A stretch of DNA of 49,834 bases from DAOUEH01 sp034430515 (GCA_034430515.1 DAOUEP010000035.1:1-49834); one strand, 5' to 3'; shown: positions 1 through 7,801, counted from the first letter of the stretch. Notes: generated by a model not told the origin, from the sequence alone. Program-made: numbers and translations.

Positions 1-1005
1 CAGGCGGTTGAAGTCCACGCCGTTGGCGGTGCGCCGCGGCATCCCGAAGCTGGTGGTGGTCGTCAGCGCCTGAATCTCCACCAGCAGGGGGCGGCTGCCC
101 TCGATGACGGGTACTACCGCCGCGCCGATGGTCGCCTCCCCGTGCTGCGAGAGGAAGGCCAGCGACGGGTTGGCCACTTCCACCAGCCCCTTTTCTTTCA
201 TCTCGAAGACGCCCACCTCGTTGGTGGAGCCGAAGCGGTTCTTGACGCTGCGCAAGAGGCGGTAGGCGCTGAAAGGCTCGCCCTCCAGGTAGAGGACGCA
301 GTCGACGATGTGTTCCAGCAGGCGCGGCCCGGCGATGGCCCCCTCCTTGGTGACGTGGCCGGAGACGAAGACCGGCACGCCGTGCTGCTTGGCCCACTGC
401 ATGAGGCGCATGGTGGCCTCGCGCACCTGGCTGATGTTGCCCGGCGCCGCCTCGACGGCGGGCAGGTAGACGGTCTGGATGGAATCGACGATGAGCAGGC
501 CCGGCGCCATCGCCTCGGCCTGCTCCAGCGCCGCCTCCAGGTCGGTCTCGGCCAGGATGAAGAGCCCCGCCCCGCTCATCCCCAGCCGCTCCGCCCGCAG
601 CTTAAGCTGGTGGGCCGTTTCCTCGCCGGTGACGTAGACCACGGGGCTCCGGCCATCGGCTATGGCGGCGGCGGCCTGGAGGAGTAAGGTGGACTTGCCG
701 ATGCCGGGGTCGCCGGAGACGAGCACCAGCGAGCCGGCCACCACCCCGCCGCCGAGGACGCGGTTAAGCTCGCCGATGGCTACGGGACGGCGGTCGGCGC
801 TCTCGGTGCTCACCCGGGAAAGCTCCTGGGGCGGCTGTAGCGGGCCGGGGACGCGCGCTGCGGGGGCGGCTCGGGCCACCGTTACCTCCACGAAGCTGTT
901 CCACTGCTGGCAGTCGGGGCAGCGCCCCAGCCACTTGGGGCTTTCTTTGCCGCATTCCTGGCAGACGAAGACGGCTTTGGGGGAAGATTTTTCGGTCTTG
1001 CTCAC
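1..1005 (-). CDS. radA: DNA repair protein RadA, 3' end cut by window edge
   Basis: RadA is a RecA-like ATPase that helps process recombination intermediates, acting as a branch-migration helicase in the cytoplasm. Reading leftward from a GTG at 1005, the first 335 codons are present and the frame is open to base 1; the family is about 455 residues, so the C-terminal Lon-protease-like part is largely missing. Visible are the N-terminal zinc finger (CQECG then CPDC), a Walker A motif (GDPGIGKST), a Walker B region (LLIVDS) and the RadA-specific KNRFG motif. It is transcribed divergently from the acyl-CoA operon. The GTG start is the first one upstream of the zinc finger; no better start is seen. 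Confidence 0.95.
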   Translation of the reverse strand, partial: MSKTEKSSPKAVFVCQECGKESPKWLGRCPDCQQWNSFVEVTVARAAPAARVPGPLQPPQELSRVSTESADRRPVAIGELNRVLGGGVVAGSLVLVSGDPGIGKSTLLLQAAAAIADGRSPVVYVTGEETAHQLKLRAERLGMSGAGLFILAETDLEAALEQAEAMAPGLLIVDSIQTVYLPAVEAAPGNISQVREATMRLMQWAKQHGVPVFVSGHVTKEGAIAGPRLLEHIVDCVLYLEGEPFSAYRLLRSVKNRFGSTNEVGVFEMKEKGLVEVANPSLAFLSQHGEATIGAAVVPVIEGSRPLLVEIQALTTTTSFGMPRRTANGVDFNRL

Positions 1006-1056
1006 ACGTTGACTTTAGCGGATTTTATATAATAAGGCAAGAGATAACTTCTTCAT

Positions 1057-1086
1057 TTGACAGTCTTCTCCCCCCACTATTAAGAT
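1057..1086 (+). promoter_or_regulatory. Predicted sigma-70-type promoter of the acyl-CoA operon
   Basis: TTGACA at 1057-1062 and TAAGAT at 1081-1086 are separated by 18 bases. The pair lies 60 bases upstream of the ATG at 1146 and in the right orientation for the rightward operon. Prediction from sequence only. Confidence 0.45.
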
Positions 1087-1145
1087 GTGAATGGAGCTTA
1101 GCCACTCTATCCCCCCGGCGGAATAATCCAGAGAAAAGGAACAAG

Positions 1146-2567
1146 ATGGCGGGTATTCGTTCCATCGGCGTCTATCTCCCCGTCTACCGGCTCCACCGAG
1201 ACGCGGTGGCCCAGGTCTGGCGGGGGCGGGACGGCGCCGGCGCGCGGGCCGTGGCCGGCTACGACGAGGACAGCGTTACCATGGCCGTGGCGGCCGCGCT
1301 CGACTGCCTCAAGCGGGGAAAGACCGCGCCCGACGGCCTCTACCTGGCGACGACCACCGCCCCCTACCGCGAGAAGCAGGCGGCGGCGATTGTCGCCGCG
1401 GCCACCGACCTGCCCGATACCTGCCGCACCGCCGATTTCACCGATTCTGTAAGGTCGGGGACGGCGGCCCTGCGGGCGGCCCTGGACGCGGTGGCGGCCG
1501 GCTCGGCCCGGAGCGTGCTAGTGGCGGCGGCGGACAGCCGCCCGGCGGCGGCCCAGGGCAACCTGGAGATGGTCTTGGGGGACGGCGCCGCCGCTCTGGC
1601 TATCGGGGATGATGATGTCATCGCCGAGGTGGAGGAGGTCTACTCGCTCTACAACGATTTCACCGACTACTGGCGCGCCGCGGACGACAAGTTCATTCGC
1701 GCCGCCGAGGGGCGCTTCATCGACGAGGCCGGCTATTTCCCCACCATGACGGCGGCGGTGGACGGCCTGCTGAAGAAATGCAAGCTCGCCCCGACGGACA
1801 TCAGCAAATACGTCTATTACGCCGCCGACGCCCGCCAGCACGCCGGGCTGGCCCGGCGCCTCAAGCTGGATAAAGCCAGGGTGCAGCCGCCCCTCTACGA
1901 TGCTATCGGCAACAGCGGTACGGCGGCCGGCTTCCTGATGCTGGCGGCGGCCCTGGAAACGGCCCGACCGGGCGATAAAATCCTCTTCGCCGCCTACAGC
2001 GACGGCGCCGACGCCTTTATCCTGAGAGTCACCGATAAGATTAAGCAGTTTCAGAAAAGTCAGATTATCACCCCCAGGCTGGCGGGTAAAGTGAACATCG
2101 GCTACGGGCAGTACCTCACCTGGCGCGCTCTGGTGCCGGTGGAGGTCTCGACCCTGCCGGAGCGCACTGCCCTCTCGCTGCCGGCCCGCTGGCGCGAGCG
2201 CAAGACCGTGACGGCGCTCTACGGGGCCAAATGCAAGCAGTGCGGCACGCCGCAGATTTCCCAGATTGGCCAGACGCCGCGCGTCTGCGTAAATTGCCAG
2301 GCCAGAGACCAGTTCGAGCCGTACAAGTTCTCCGATAAGAAGGGCACGCTTTTCAGCTATACCATCGACCAACTCCAGCCCACCCTCAACCCGCCCGGCG
2401 TCAACGGCGTCGTCGATTTCGAGGGCGGGGGGCGCCTCATCTGCGAGCTGACCGACTGCCCGCCGGAGCAGGCCAGGGTGGGCCTGCCGGTGGCGATGAC
2501 CTACCGCAAGATGTTCGTCAGCCGCGGCATTATCAACTATTTCTGGAAGGCGATGCCGGCGGATTAG
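1146..2567 (+). CDS. HMG-CoA synthase-like protein fused to a DUF35 zinc-ribbon/OB-fold, catalytic Cys missing
   Basis: 473 residues. Residues 1 to about 330 have the thiolase-superfamily fold of HMG-CoA synthase/KAS III. From about 360 comes a DUF35 module: a four-cysteine zinc ribbon (C363, C366, C381, C384) and an OB-fold. In archaea, separate DUF35, HMG-CoA synthase and thiolase proteins form a complex that channels acetoacetyl-CoA; here DUF35 is fused and the thiolase is the next gene, 13 bases on. The segment that should carry the nucleophilic cysteine reads DSVRSGTAAL with Val102 at the expected position, and the usual catalytic-His segment (about 225-232) reads YAADAR. The protein may therefore be a scaffold or CoA binder rather than a synthase. 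The fold call is strong, the role is inference. Confidence 0.85.
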   Translation: MAGIRSIGVYLPVYRLHRDAVAQVWRGRDGAGARAVAGYDEDSVTMAVAAALDCLKRGKTAPDGLYLATTTAPYREKQAAAIVAAATDLPDTCRTADFTDSVRSGTAALRAALDAVAAGSARSVLVAAADSRPAAAQGNLEMVLGDGAAALAIGDDDVIAEVEEVYSLYNDFTDYWRAADDKFIRAAEGRFIDEAGYFPTMTAAVDGLLKKCKLAPTDISKYVYYAADARQHAGLARRLKLDKARVQPPLYDAIGNSGTAAGFLMLAAALETARPGDKILFAAYSDGADAFILRVTDKIKQFQKSQIITPRLAGKVNIGYGQYLTWRALVPVEVSTLPERTALSLPARWRERKTVTALYGAKCKQCGTPQISQIGQTPRVCVNCQARDQFEPYKFSDKKGTLFSYTIDQLQPTLNPPGVNGVVDFEGGGRLICELTDCPPEQARVGLPVAMTYRKMFVSRGIINYFWKAMPAD

Positions 2568-2580
2568 CCGGGAGGCTTTA

Positions 2581-3771
2581 GTGGAGAGTATTAAGGATAA
2601 AGTCGCCATCGTGGGCATGGGCTGCACCCGTTTCGGCGAGCGCTGGGACAAGGGCGTCGAAGACCTCGTCGTCGAGGCCGCTTACGAAGCCTTTGAGGAC
2701 GCCGGTATCGAGCCGGAAGCAGTCCAGGCGGCCTGGGTGGGCACCGTCTTTTCCGGCCTCAGCGCCCTCACCCTGGCGCCGCTGCAATTGCAGTACGTCC
2801 CCATGACCCGCGTCGAGAACATGTGCGCCACCGGCTCGGAGGCGCTGCGGGGGGCGGCCTACGCCGTGGCCGCCGGCGTCTGCGACGTCGCCCTGGCGGT
2901 GGGCGTGGAGAAGCTCAAGGATGCCGGCACCACCGGCGTCAAGGGGCCCTCTATCGTCGGGGACAACCAGGAAGGGGCCTCGGGCATCGGGCCCGGCTAC
3001 AGCGCCCCGGCCTCGTTCGCCTACCTGGCGACGCGCTACTTCCACCATTACAAAATTCCCCCGGAGGAGGGCCGGCGCCTGCTGGCGCAGATTGCCGTCA
3101 AGAACCACCACAACGGCTCGCTCAACCCCAAGGCGCACTTCCAGAACGAGCTGACCGTGGCGCAGGCGGTCAACGCCCCCATCGTCGCCTGGCCGCTGGG
3201 CCTCTACGACTGCTGCGGCGTCAGCGACGGGGCCGCCGCGGCCGTGGTCACCCGCGCCGACCTGGCCCGGAAGTTCCGCCCCGACCCCATCTACATCAAG
3301 AGTATGCAAATCAACGTGGGGGCGCGCCAGGGGACGACCCTCCCCAACTACGACTTCGTCCACATCGAGGAGAACGTCCTCGGCTCGCGCCGGGCCTACG
3401 CCGAGGCGGGCATTAAAGACCCGCGCCGGGAGCTAAGCTGCGCCGAGGTGCACGACTGCTTTTCCATCCACGAGCTGATTATCTACGAAGACCTCGGCTT
3501 CAGCCGGCGCGGCGGCGCCCGCGAGGACATCGAGGCGGGTACTTTTGCGCTGGCCGGGGAGCTTCCCGTCAACACCGACGGCGGCTTAAAATGCTTCGGC
3601 CACCCCCTCGGCGCCAGCGGCCTGCGCATGATGTACGAGGTCTATAAGCAGCTCCAGGGTAAGGCCGGCCCGCGCCAGGTCAACAACCCGCGCCTGGGCC
3701 TGACCCACAACCTGGGCGGCAACGCCGGCAACGGCGTCTGCTCCTGCATTATCGTGGGGAACGAGAGGTAA
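2581..3771 (+). CDS. Thiolase-family acyl-CoA acetyltransferase
   Basis: 396 residues, starting at GTG 2581 behind a GGGAGG site. It resembles the SCP-x/archaeal acetyl-CoA acetyltransferase branch of thiolases, which condense or cleave acyl-CoA thioesters. The nucleophile is Cys82 in NMCATGSEAL. Downstream are HDCFSIHEL, the GHPLGASG motif carrying the catalytic His, and a glycine-rich C-terminal stretch ending in GNGVCSCIIVG, where the second catalytic Cys is expected. It is the middle gene of a three-gene operon. By analogy with archaeal assemblies it probably docks on the DUF35 domain of the preceding protein. Because it has its catalytic residues and its neighbour does not, it is the likely active subunit. 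The exact acyl substrate is unknown. Confidence 0.88.
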   Translation: MESIKDKVAIVGMGCTRFGERWDKGVEDLVVEAAYEAFEDAGIEPEAVQAAWVGTVFSGLSALTLAPLQLQYVPMTRVENMCATGSEALRGAAYAVAAGVCDVALAVGVEKLKDAGTTGVKGPSIVGDNQEGASGIGPGYSAPASFAYLATRYFHHYKIPPEEGRRLLAQIAVKNHHNGSLNPKAHFQNELTVAQAVNAPIVAWPLGLYDCCGVSDGAAAAVVTRADLARKFRPDPIYIKSMQINVGARQGTTLPNYDFVHIEENVLGSRRAYAEAGIKDPRRELSCAEVHDCFSIHELIIYEDLGFSRRGGAREDIEAGTFALAGELPVNTDGGLKCFGHPLGASGLRMMYEVYKQLQGKAGPRQVNNPRLGLTHNLGGNAGNGVCSCIIVGNER

Positions 3772-3791
3772 GCTTTTACGGGAGGCCAATC

Positions 3792-4190
3792 ATGGTAAAC
3801 AAAATCGACCACATCGCCATCGTCGTCAGGGACATCGCGGCGGCGCTCCAGCTCTACGGGGAGATGTTCGGCTTTAAGGCCGTGGAGACGCTGGACGGCC
3901 CCGGCGGCGAGTTCCGGGCGGTGCTGGCGCGCGCCGGGGACATCACCCTGGAGTTCTTCCAGCCGCTCAAGGAGGGAACGGAGTTCGCCCGCTTCCTGGA
4001 CGAGCGCGGCGGCGGCCTGCACCATATCTCCTTCGCCACCGACGACATCGCCGGGGAACTCGGCAAGCTCAAGGCCCAGGGGCGCAAGCTCCGGAACGAG
4101 GAGCCGGTGGCGCTGCCCAATGCTAAAATTGCCTTCCTGTCCCCCGCCGCCGCCGAGAACGTCCTCATCGAGTTGGTTGAGCGGGGGTAG
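3792..4190 (+). CDS. VOC-family protein, methylmalonyl-CoA epimerase-like
   Basis: 132 residues, the typical length of methylmalonyl-CoA epimerase, built from two vicinal-oxygen-chelate repeats. The first metal ligand is in KIDHIAIVV, a second His is in GGGLHHISFATDD, and the terminal glutamate is in NVLIELVE. It follows the thiolase by 20 bases behind GGGAGG, so it is probably co-transcribed. A second epimerase-like gene at 28424 sits with the mutase subunits and is the better candidate for the true epimerase. This copy may act on another CoA thioester made by the thiolase cluster. The family is sure; the substrate is not. Confidence 0.8.
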   Translation: MVNKIDHIAIVVRDIAAALQLYGEMFGFKAVETLDGPGGEFRAVLARAGDITLEFFQPLKEGTEFARFLDERGGGLHHISFATDDIAGELGKLKAQGRKLRNEEPVALPNAKIAFLSPAAAENVLIELVERG

Positions 4191-4239
4191 GGTAGGACGT
4201 GGATGGGGTAAAGGGGTGGAAAAACTAAGAGATAAGCGG

Positions 4240-4292
4240 CAGATGCCGCAGGGCGGCCAGGGTGGGAATAGATAACACCGAGGGGGGCGGGG
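4240..4292 (+). repeat. Dispersed intergenic repeat, family A, copy 1
   Basis: The block containing GATGCCGCAGGGCGGCCAGG followed by GTGGGAATAGATAAC recurs at 22293-22350 in the same orientation and at 23202-23261 inverted. Shared core: GATGCC, GAGGG or AGGGC, GGC, then GGGTGGGAATAGATA, ending in a G-rich tail. It lies between the VOC gene and tRNA-Gly. Confidence 0.7.
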
Positions 4293-4309
4293 TGTTAGAG
4301 GTGAGATTC

Positions 4310-4384
4310 TGGAGCGGGTGACGAGATTCGAACTCGCGACCCTCTGCTTGGGAAGCAGATACTCTACCACTGAGTTACACCCGC
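4310..4384 (-). tRNA. tRNA-Gly (CCC), CCA encoded
   Basis: On the minus strand a full cloverleaf is present: acceptor GCGGGTG paired with CACCCGC, a D arm, anticodon stem TCTGC/GCAGA with loop TTCCCAA giving anticodon CCC, a T arm around GTTCGAATC, then discriminator T and an encoded CCA. Confidence 0.93.
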
Positions 4385-4446
4385 TTAAAGCCTCCCCATT
4401 GTAGCCCAAAAGGCCGGGGTTGTAAAGGAGACCCGCCCAAGCAGCA

Positions 4447-4482
4447 GGGCCGGGATTAGCTAACCCCGGCCCCCGGTTTTTA
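4447..4482 (+). terminator. Stem-loop, possible terminator
   Basis: Arms GGGCCGGGATTAG and CTAACCCCGGCCC pair with one mismatch and are followed on the plus strand by CCGG and five T. It may end readthrough from the rightward acyl-CoA operon. On the minus strand it lies just past the lipoprotein gene, but no T-tract follows there. Confidence 0.4.
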
Positions 4483-4502
4483 CGTTCTGTCGCGGTTCTT
4501 TT

Positions 4503-4781
4503 TTACTGAACCGGCACGTAGTAGCCGCCTTCACCGTCGGGGGTGAGATCGATGTCACCCTCGCTGAAGTCGCCGCTAAGGTCTACGTCGATGTAGCCGC
4601 GCGAGAGGTTGTCCGCGGGGTCGCTCCCGGCGGGGTTATCTACACCGGACGAGACGATGGCCGTGGGTGTGAGGTCGCCGGTCTGCGACTCGTCCTGGGC
4701 GGGATCCGTCCCCGTGCAGCCGACGGCTACCGCCGCGACTATCGCCACCACCGCCACCATTCCCAAAATTCGCTTTTTCAT
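4503..4781 (-). CDS. Small acidic lipoprotein
   Basis: 92 residues. A basic N-terminus (MKKR), a hydrophobic stretch and a lipobox ending at Cys22 (AVAVGC) mark it as a lipoprotein anchored on the outer face of the membrane. The mature ~70 residues are Asp/Glu/Ser/Pro/Gly-rich, have no recognisable domain and end in GGYYVPVQ. An AAGGAGG site precedes the ATG. It follows the receiver gene by 46 bases on the same strand, so it may be the last gene of the signalling operon. Function unknown; the localisation call is solid. Confidence 0.75.
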   Translation of the reverse strand: MKKRILGMVAVVAIVAAVAVGCTGTDPAQDESQTGDLTPTAIVSSGVDNPAGSDPADNLSRGYIDVDLSGDFSEGDIDLTPDGEGGYYVPVQ

Positions 4782-4827
4782 CTGATTCCTCCTTTAGTTC
4801 TGCTTACAATACGGATGCGGTACGGTT

Positions 4828-5259
4828 TTATAATCTGGTTGCCAGGCATTTGGCGCCGGCCCCGGTCCTGGCGGCGACTTTGGCGCCCTTCGCGGCGCGG
4901 CGGCGCTTGGCATTGATGCGGTCGGCCAGCTCCAGGATGCTGAAGGGTTTTCGGATGCAGTCGTCGGCGCCGTGGTTGATGGCGTCGTGGGCAATGTCTT
5001 CCTCGGCCCGGGCGGTGAGCACGATAATGGGCACGTCGGAATTTTGGCGGATAATATCCAGCAGCTGAAAGCCGCTTAAGTCGGGCAGCATGATATCCAG
5101 CACCACCAGGTCGGGCCGGTGGGTTTCCAGCAGCTTAAGGGCCTCTTTGCCGCCGGAGGCGGTGATGACGTCGTACCCGTCGGCGGTGAGGTTGACGCGG
5201 AGCAGCTTTAAGAGCGCTTCCTCGTCGTCCACGGCGATGATGAGCGGGCGGTTTTCCAT
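4828..5259 (-). CDS. Single-domain response regulator (receiver)
   Basis: 143 residues from the ATG at 5259, chosen because GAGGAGG sits about 8 bases upstream; the frame is also open 15 codons further up. It is a CheY-like receiver: acidic pair DDEE at 11-14, phospho-acceptor Asp55 in LVVLDIML, LTA switch Thr, and the invariant Lys in RKPFS. After about residue 120 there is only a short basic, Ala-rich tail and no DNA-binding or enzymatic domain, so output must be by protein contact or phosphotransfer. It lies downstream of an OmpR-type regulator in the same leftward operon. Confidence 0.88.
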   Translation of the reverse strand: MENRPLIIAVDDEEALLKLLRVNLTADGYDVITASGGKEALKLLETHRPDLVVLDIMLPDLSGFQLLDIIRQNSDVPIIVLTARAEEDIAHDAINHGADDCIRKPFSILELADRINAKRRRAAKGAKVAARTGAGAKCLATRL

Positions 5260-5300
5260 TTTGCTTTCCTCCTCGGGGGCTTCCCTCGGGGTTGCCTTGT

Positions 5301-6029
5301 TCACGACGCCACCACTGGAATCGTGTCGTTAGTCTCTTCGCAGTGGGGCATCATGTAGCCGATGCCCGGCTTGGTGAGGATATAGCGGGGGCTACGGGCG
5401 TCGTCCTCCAGCTTCTGGCGCAGGCGGCCGATGTTGACGTGGAGCAGGTGCGACTCGCCGTGGTACTCCTCGCCCCAGACCGCCTTGAGTATCTGATTGA
5501 TGGTGAGGATGTGGTCGGTGTTGCTGGCTAAATAGGAAATCAGCCGGAACTCGGTGCCGGTGAGGTCTATTTCGCGGCCGTCCCGGGTAACCCGGTGGCG
5601 GGCGAAATCGATGACCAGGTCGTAGCAGTGCACCTCCGGACGGGTATCGTCTTCGTACTGGTAGCTGCGGCGCATTACCGCCTTGACCCGGGCAATCAGC
5701 TCCTCGATGCCGAAGGGCTTGGAGATGTAATCGTCGGCGCCGAGCGAGAGACACTTGACCTTATCATCCTGGTAGCCGCGGGCGCTGAGCATAATGATGG
5801 GTACCTGAGACCAGCCGCGCAGCCGCCGGCAGACCTCGAAGCCGTCCACGTTGGGCATGACGATATCCAGAATCACCAGGTCGGGCGTTTCCGTCTCCAG
5901 TATCTTCAGGGCCTCGGCGCCGTCGCCGGCGATGAGGGTATCGTAGCCTTCTACCTTGAGATTGGCCCGCACGAACTTGAGGATGGCCGGGTCGTCGTCG
6001 GTAATAAGTATTCTGGGTTGCCGTTTCAT
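5301..6029 (-). CDS. OmpR/PhoB-family response regulator
   Basis: 242 residues: receiver at about 5-120 with Asp55 (LVILDIVMP) and Lys in SKPFG, then a winged-helix DNA-binding domain at about 130-230 with the family signature from LTGTEF through VWGEEY, HVNIGRLRQKLE and PGIGYM. It binds DNA as a head-to-tail dimer on direct repeats in this family. It sits in a leftward operon behind the coiled-coil protein (14 bases apart). Its natural target may be the TTCAGCC direct-repeat promoters at 7454-7486 and 7802-7834; that link is inference. A 13-residue C-terminal extension follows the wing. Confidence 0.93.
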   Translation of the reverse strand: MKRQPRILITDDDPAILKFVRANLKVEGYDTLIAGDGAEALKILETETPDLVILDIVMPNVDGFEVCRRLRGWSQVPIIMLSARGYQDDKVKCLSLGADDYISKPFGIEELIARVKAVMRRSYQYEDDTRPEVHCYDLVIDFARHRVTRDGREIDLTGTEFRLISYLASNTDHILTINQILKAVWGEEYHGESHLLHVNIGRLRQKLEDDARSPRYILTKPGIGYMMPHCEETNDTIPVVAS

Positions 6030-6043
6030 CTCGTCTCCTTCGG

Positions 6044-6808
6044 CTAGGCGGGCAGGTTCCCCGCCACGCGCTGCAGTGCCTCCAGCAGACCTTTGAGTAT
6101 CTCCATCCGGCGCAAGCGCTTATCCAGCTCCTGTTCGCCGGCGGCATCGTCGTCGTCGCCAAGCTGAAAGGTGAGCCGGGTTACATCGGCCTGCTCCAGC
6201 ACGTAGGCCTCAAACAGGCGGTTTACCAGTGTCTTCACCGTTTCCCGGCGGGTGCGGCCGGTGGTTTGCGGGACGGCGGCCGGGGCGGGTGTCGCCTTAT
6301 CCGGCTCGCCCATCTCCCGACTTACCTTGCCCAGCCGTTCCAGCAGGGTTTCCATCTGAGCCAGGCGGCGCTGGCGCTGCGCTAGCTCCTGCGCTAGCTC
6401 CTCGTCGTTGCCCTGGCCCCGCCGGGCCTCCAGGGTCTCTATCTCCACCTGCTCCAGCATGTAGTTCTGGAGCACGCGGTCGCGCCAGGCGATGGTCTCG
6501 GCCAGTCCCATTTGCGGCGACCAGCCTTCCACCTCGACGCGGCAGGTGGCGGGGTCGGTTTCTTCCTCGGGGAAGACGTTATCAATATCGTTCATCAGGC
6601 GGAGCAGGGCCCGGCCGGCGTCGGTCAGGGAGAGGACGCCGGGGATGCCTTCCACCTCGACGGCCAGACCGCGGTTGAGGATGTGCTCGCGGTAGCGGTC
6701 GTACTCGTCGGGGGCCAGCTCCAGCTTCTGGCAGACGATTTCCTCGTCGCTGCCGACGGTCTTTAATATCTCTTCGACAATCTTTACCTGAGACCACTGG
6801 TGGTTCAT
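6044..6808 (-). CDS. Coiled-coil protein with internal duplication, unknown function
   Basis: 254 residues, cytoplasmic (no signal or membrane segment). Residues 1-70 look like a winged-helix-type fold (EEILKTVGSDEEIVCQKLEL, then LSLTDAGRALLRL), a pattern common in transcription factors. The rest is charged, helical and contains two related units, about 108-163 and 194-250. Each runs RVLQNYMLEQ or RLFEAYVLEQ, an acidic linker, then RRLAQMETLLERL or KRLRRMEILKGLL. The start overlaps the stop of the exported-protein gene by four bases (ATGA), so the two are translationally coupled. It may be a partner of the downstream regulators; I recognise no named family. Confidence 0.75.
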   Translation of the reverse strand: MNHQWSQVKIVEEILKTVGSDEEIVCQKLELAPDEYDRYREHILNRGLAVEVEGIPGVLSLTDAGRALLRLMNDIDNVFPEEETDPATCRVEVEGWSPQMGLAETIAWRDRVLQNYMLEQVEIETLEARRGQGNDEELAQELAQRQRRLAQMETLLERLGKVSREMGEPDKATPAPAAVPQTTGRTRRETVKTLVNRLFEAYVLEQADVTRLTFQLGDDDDAAGEQELDKRLRRMEILKGLLEALQRVAGNLPA

Positions 6809-7386
6809 GATGCACCTCCCGTAAAAGTAAGCGGTTCGATGATGCAGCCCAGGTCGTAAAAACCGGGCGCTATCACGTCGCTGACGGCGATGACGATGGT
6901 CAGGTCGGTTTCGTAATCGTTTTCGTTGGGGTCGAGGGTGAGAGCCCAGGTATCGGGCCCCATTCTTACGGCGCCGTTGGCGCCGTCGCTGGCGGTCATG
7001 GCCAGGGTGAAGCCGGCCGGGGCGGTCATTTTGACCTGGAGGTCCAGGGGCTGCTGGCTCCTATTGACCAGGGCCAGGTTGATGGTGAACTGGTCGCCGG
7101 TGAAGCACTCGACGGGGGCCTTGAAGCTGGCCCCGTCGTCACTGATGATGACACGCCCGCCGCTGGCGCTGCCGACCGTACCGCTGGCGACGCCGAGGGT
7201 CTGGTCGGCGTTGATGTTGACGTCGCCGCCGGCGGTGTCGGCCATGGCCTGACCGGCCACTCCTGCCGAGACGATGGTCAGGACGATGGCGGCCAGGACG
7301 ACGTAGAAACGGCGGCGCAGGTGCCTTTTAGGGGTGGGCACCGTTTCCGTTTCCATTGTTCCCGTTGTTTCCGCTGGTGCTATCAT
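6805..7386 (-). CDS. Exported protein of unknown function
   Basis: 193 residues. After about 25 hydrophilic N-terminal residues comes a basic patch (KRHLRRR) and a hydrophobic helix ending AGQAMADT, a probable signal peptide with an AxA-type site near residue 50, or alternatively a membrane anchor. The mature part is Gly/Thr/Val-rich and beta-like, with two cysteines (ECFTGDQF and DLGCIIEP) and the phrase LALVNRSQQPLDLQVKMTAP, resembling a small Ig-like surface domain. It is first in the operon behind a PhoB-box-like promoter at 7454-7486, so its expression is probably controlled by a response regulator. No family assigned. Confidence 0.75.
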   Translation of the reverse strand: MIAPAETTGTMETETVPTPKRHLRRRFYVVLAAIVLTIVSAGVAGQAMADTAGGDVNINADQTLGVASGTVGSASGGRVIISDDGASFKAPVECFTGDQFTINLALVNRSQQPLDLQVKMTAPAGFTLAMTASDGANGAVRMGPDTWALTLDPNENDYETDLTIVIAVSDVIAPGFYDLGCIIEPLTFTGGAS

Positions 7387-7453
7387 GGCTTAGCCTCTTT
7401 TTACTGATTTGTGAGGGCGGGTCTTATCTCCGGTTTTCCCTCGCGATACTTAC

Positions 7454-7486
7454 AGGATAGCGGCGCGGGGCTGAACGGAGGCTGAA
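7454..7486 (-). promoter_or_regulatory. PhoB-box-like promoter P1 (two TTCAGCC repeats, 11-bp period)
   Basis: Reading leftward: TTCAGCC (7480-7486), four bases, TTCAGCC (7469-7475), nine bases, then a -10-like TATCCT (7454-7459). The 11-bp period and distance to the -10 match how PhoB/OmpR-class activators replace a -35 element. The same layout occurs at 7802-7834. It drives the exported-protein gene 68 bases on. Confidence 0.65.
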
Positions 7487-7554
7487 TATACCACGGCGAA
7501 TAATGGACAATAACTGAAGATGAAGATGTTTAAGCAAAGTCTAGGGATAAATAA

Positions 7555-7580
7555 AGAGCCTTCCGGTTGAGGAAGGCTCT
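7555..7580 (-). terminator. Intrinsic terminator of the short P2 transcript
   Basis: Perfect 10-bp stem AGAGCCTTCC/GGAAGGCTCT with a 6-base loop; on the minus strand it is followed by TTATTTAT. It ends the transcript starting from the promoter at 7802-7834, giving an RNA of about 235 bases. Confidence 0.75.
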
Positions 7581-7613
7581 AAACTGGCGGGAATGAGTAC
7601 CAGCACTTTGGTA

Positions 7614-7771
7614 CTAGGGGCCGTTCATGTAGATTTCGCAGGCCGGGCCCAGCGGCGCAAGGTCGCTCATCTGATTGTCTCAGAGGACGGGGGTAACGAG
7701 GTTGGTGTAGACTTCAATGCCGCCTAAGGCGGTAATGCCCATGCCGCCGGCATGGTAACGGTCGTTTTCAT
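7614..7771 (-). pseudogene. Broken or micro-ORF transcript unit between P2 and its terminator
   Basis: An ATG at 7771 has a good AAGGAG site but gives only 15 codons (MKTTVTMPAAWALPP). One frame over, from 7742 to 7614, 43 codons read MGITALGGIEVYTNLVTPVL, a TGA, then DNQMSDLAPLGPACEIYMNGP and a stop. One frameshift plus one stop codon would join them into a ~52-residue protein, which suggests a decayed gene. Alternatives are a regulatory RNA or a pair of genuine micro-peptides. A second hairpin (AGTACCA/TGGTACT, 7596-7615) follows the last stop. The promoter and terminator are intact, so the unit is probably still transcribed. Confidence 0.4.
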
Positions 7772-7801
7772 TCGGACGTCTCCTTCGACCTGTTTACTTG
7801 C

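Noticed and set aside
1518..2651. Minus-strand frames opposite the HMG-CoA-synthase-like and thiolase genes
   Set aside because: Shadows of real genes; no ribosome sites and amino-acid composition typical of antisense reading.
7680..7682. In-frame TGA as selenocysteine
   Set aside because: No SECIS-like stem with the right position, the ORF also needs a frameshift, and no Sec machinery is in view.
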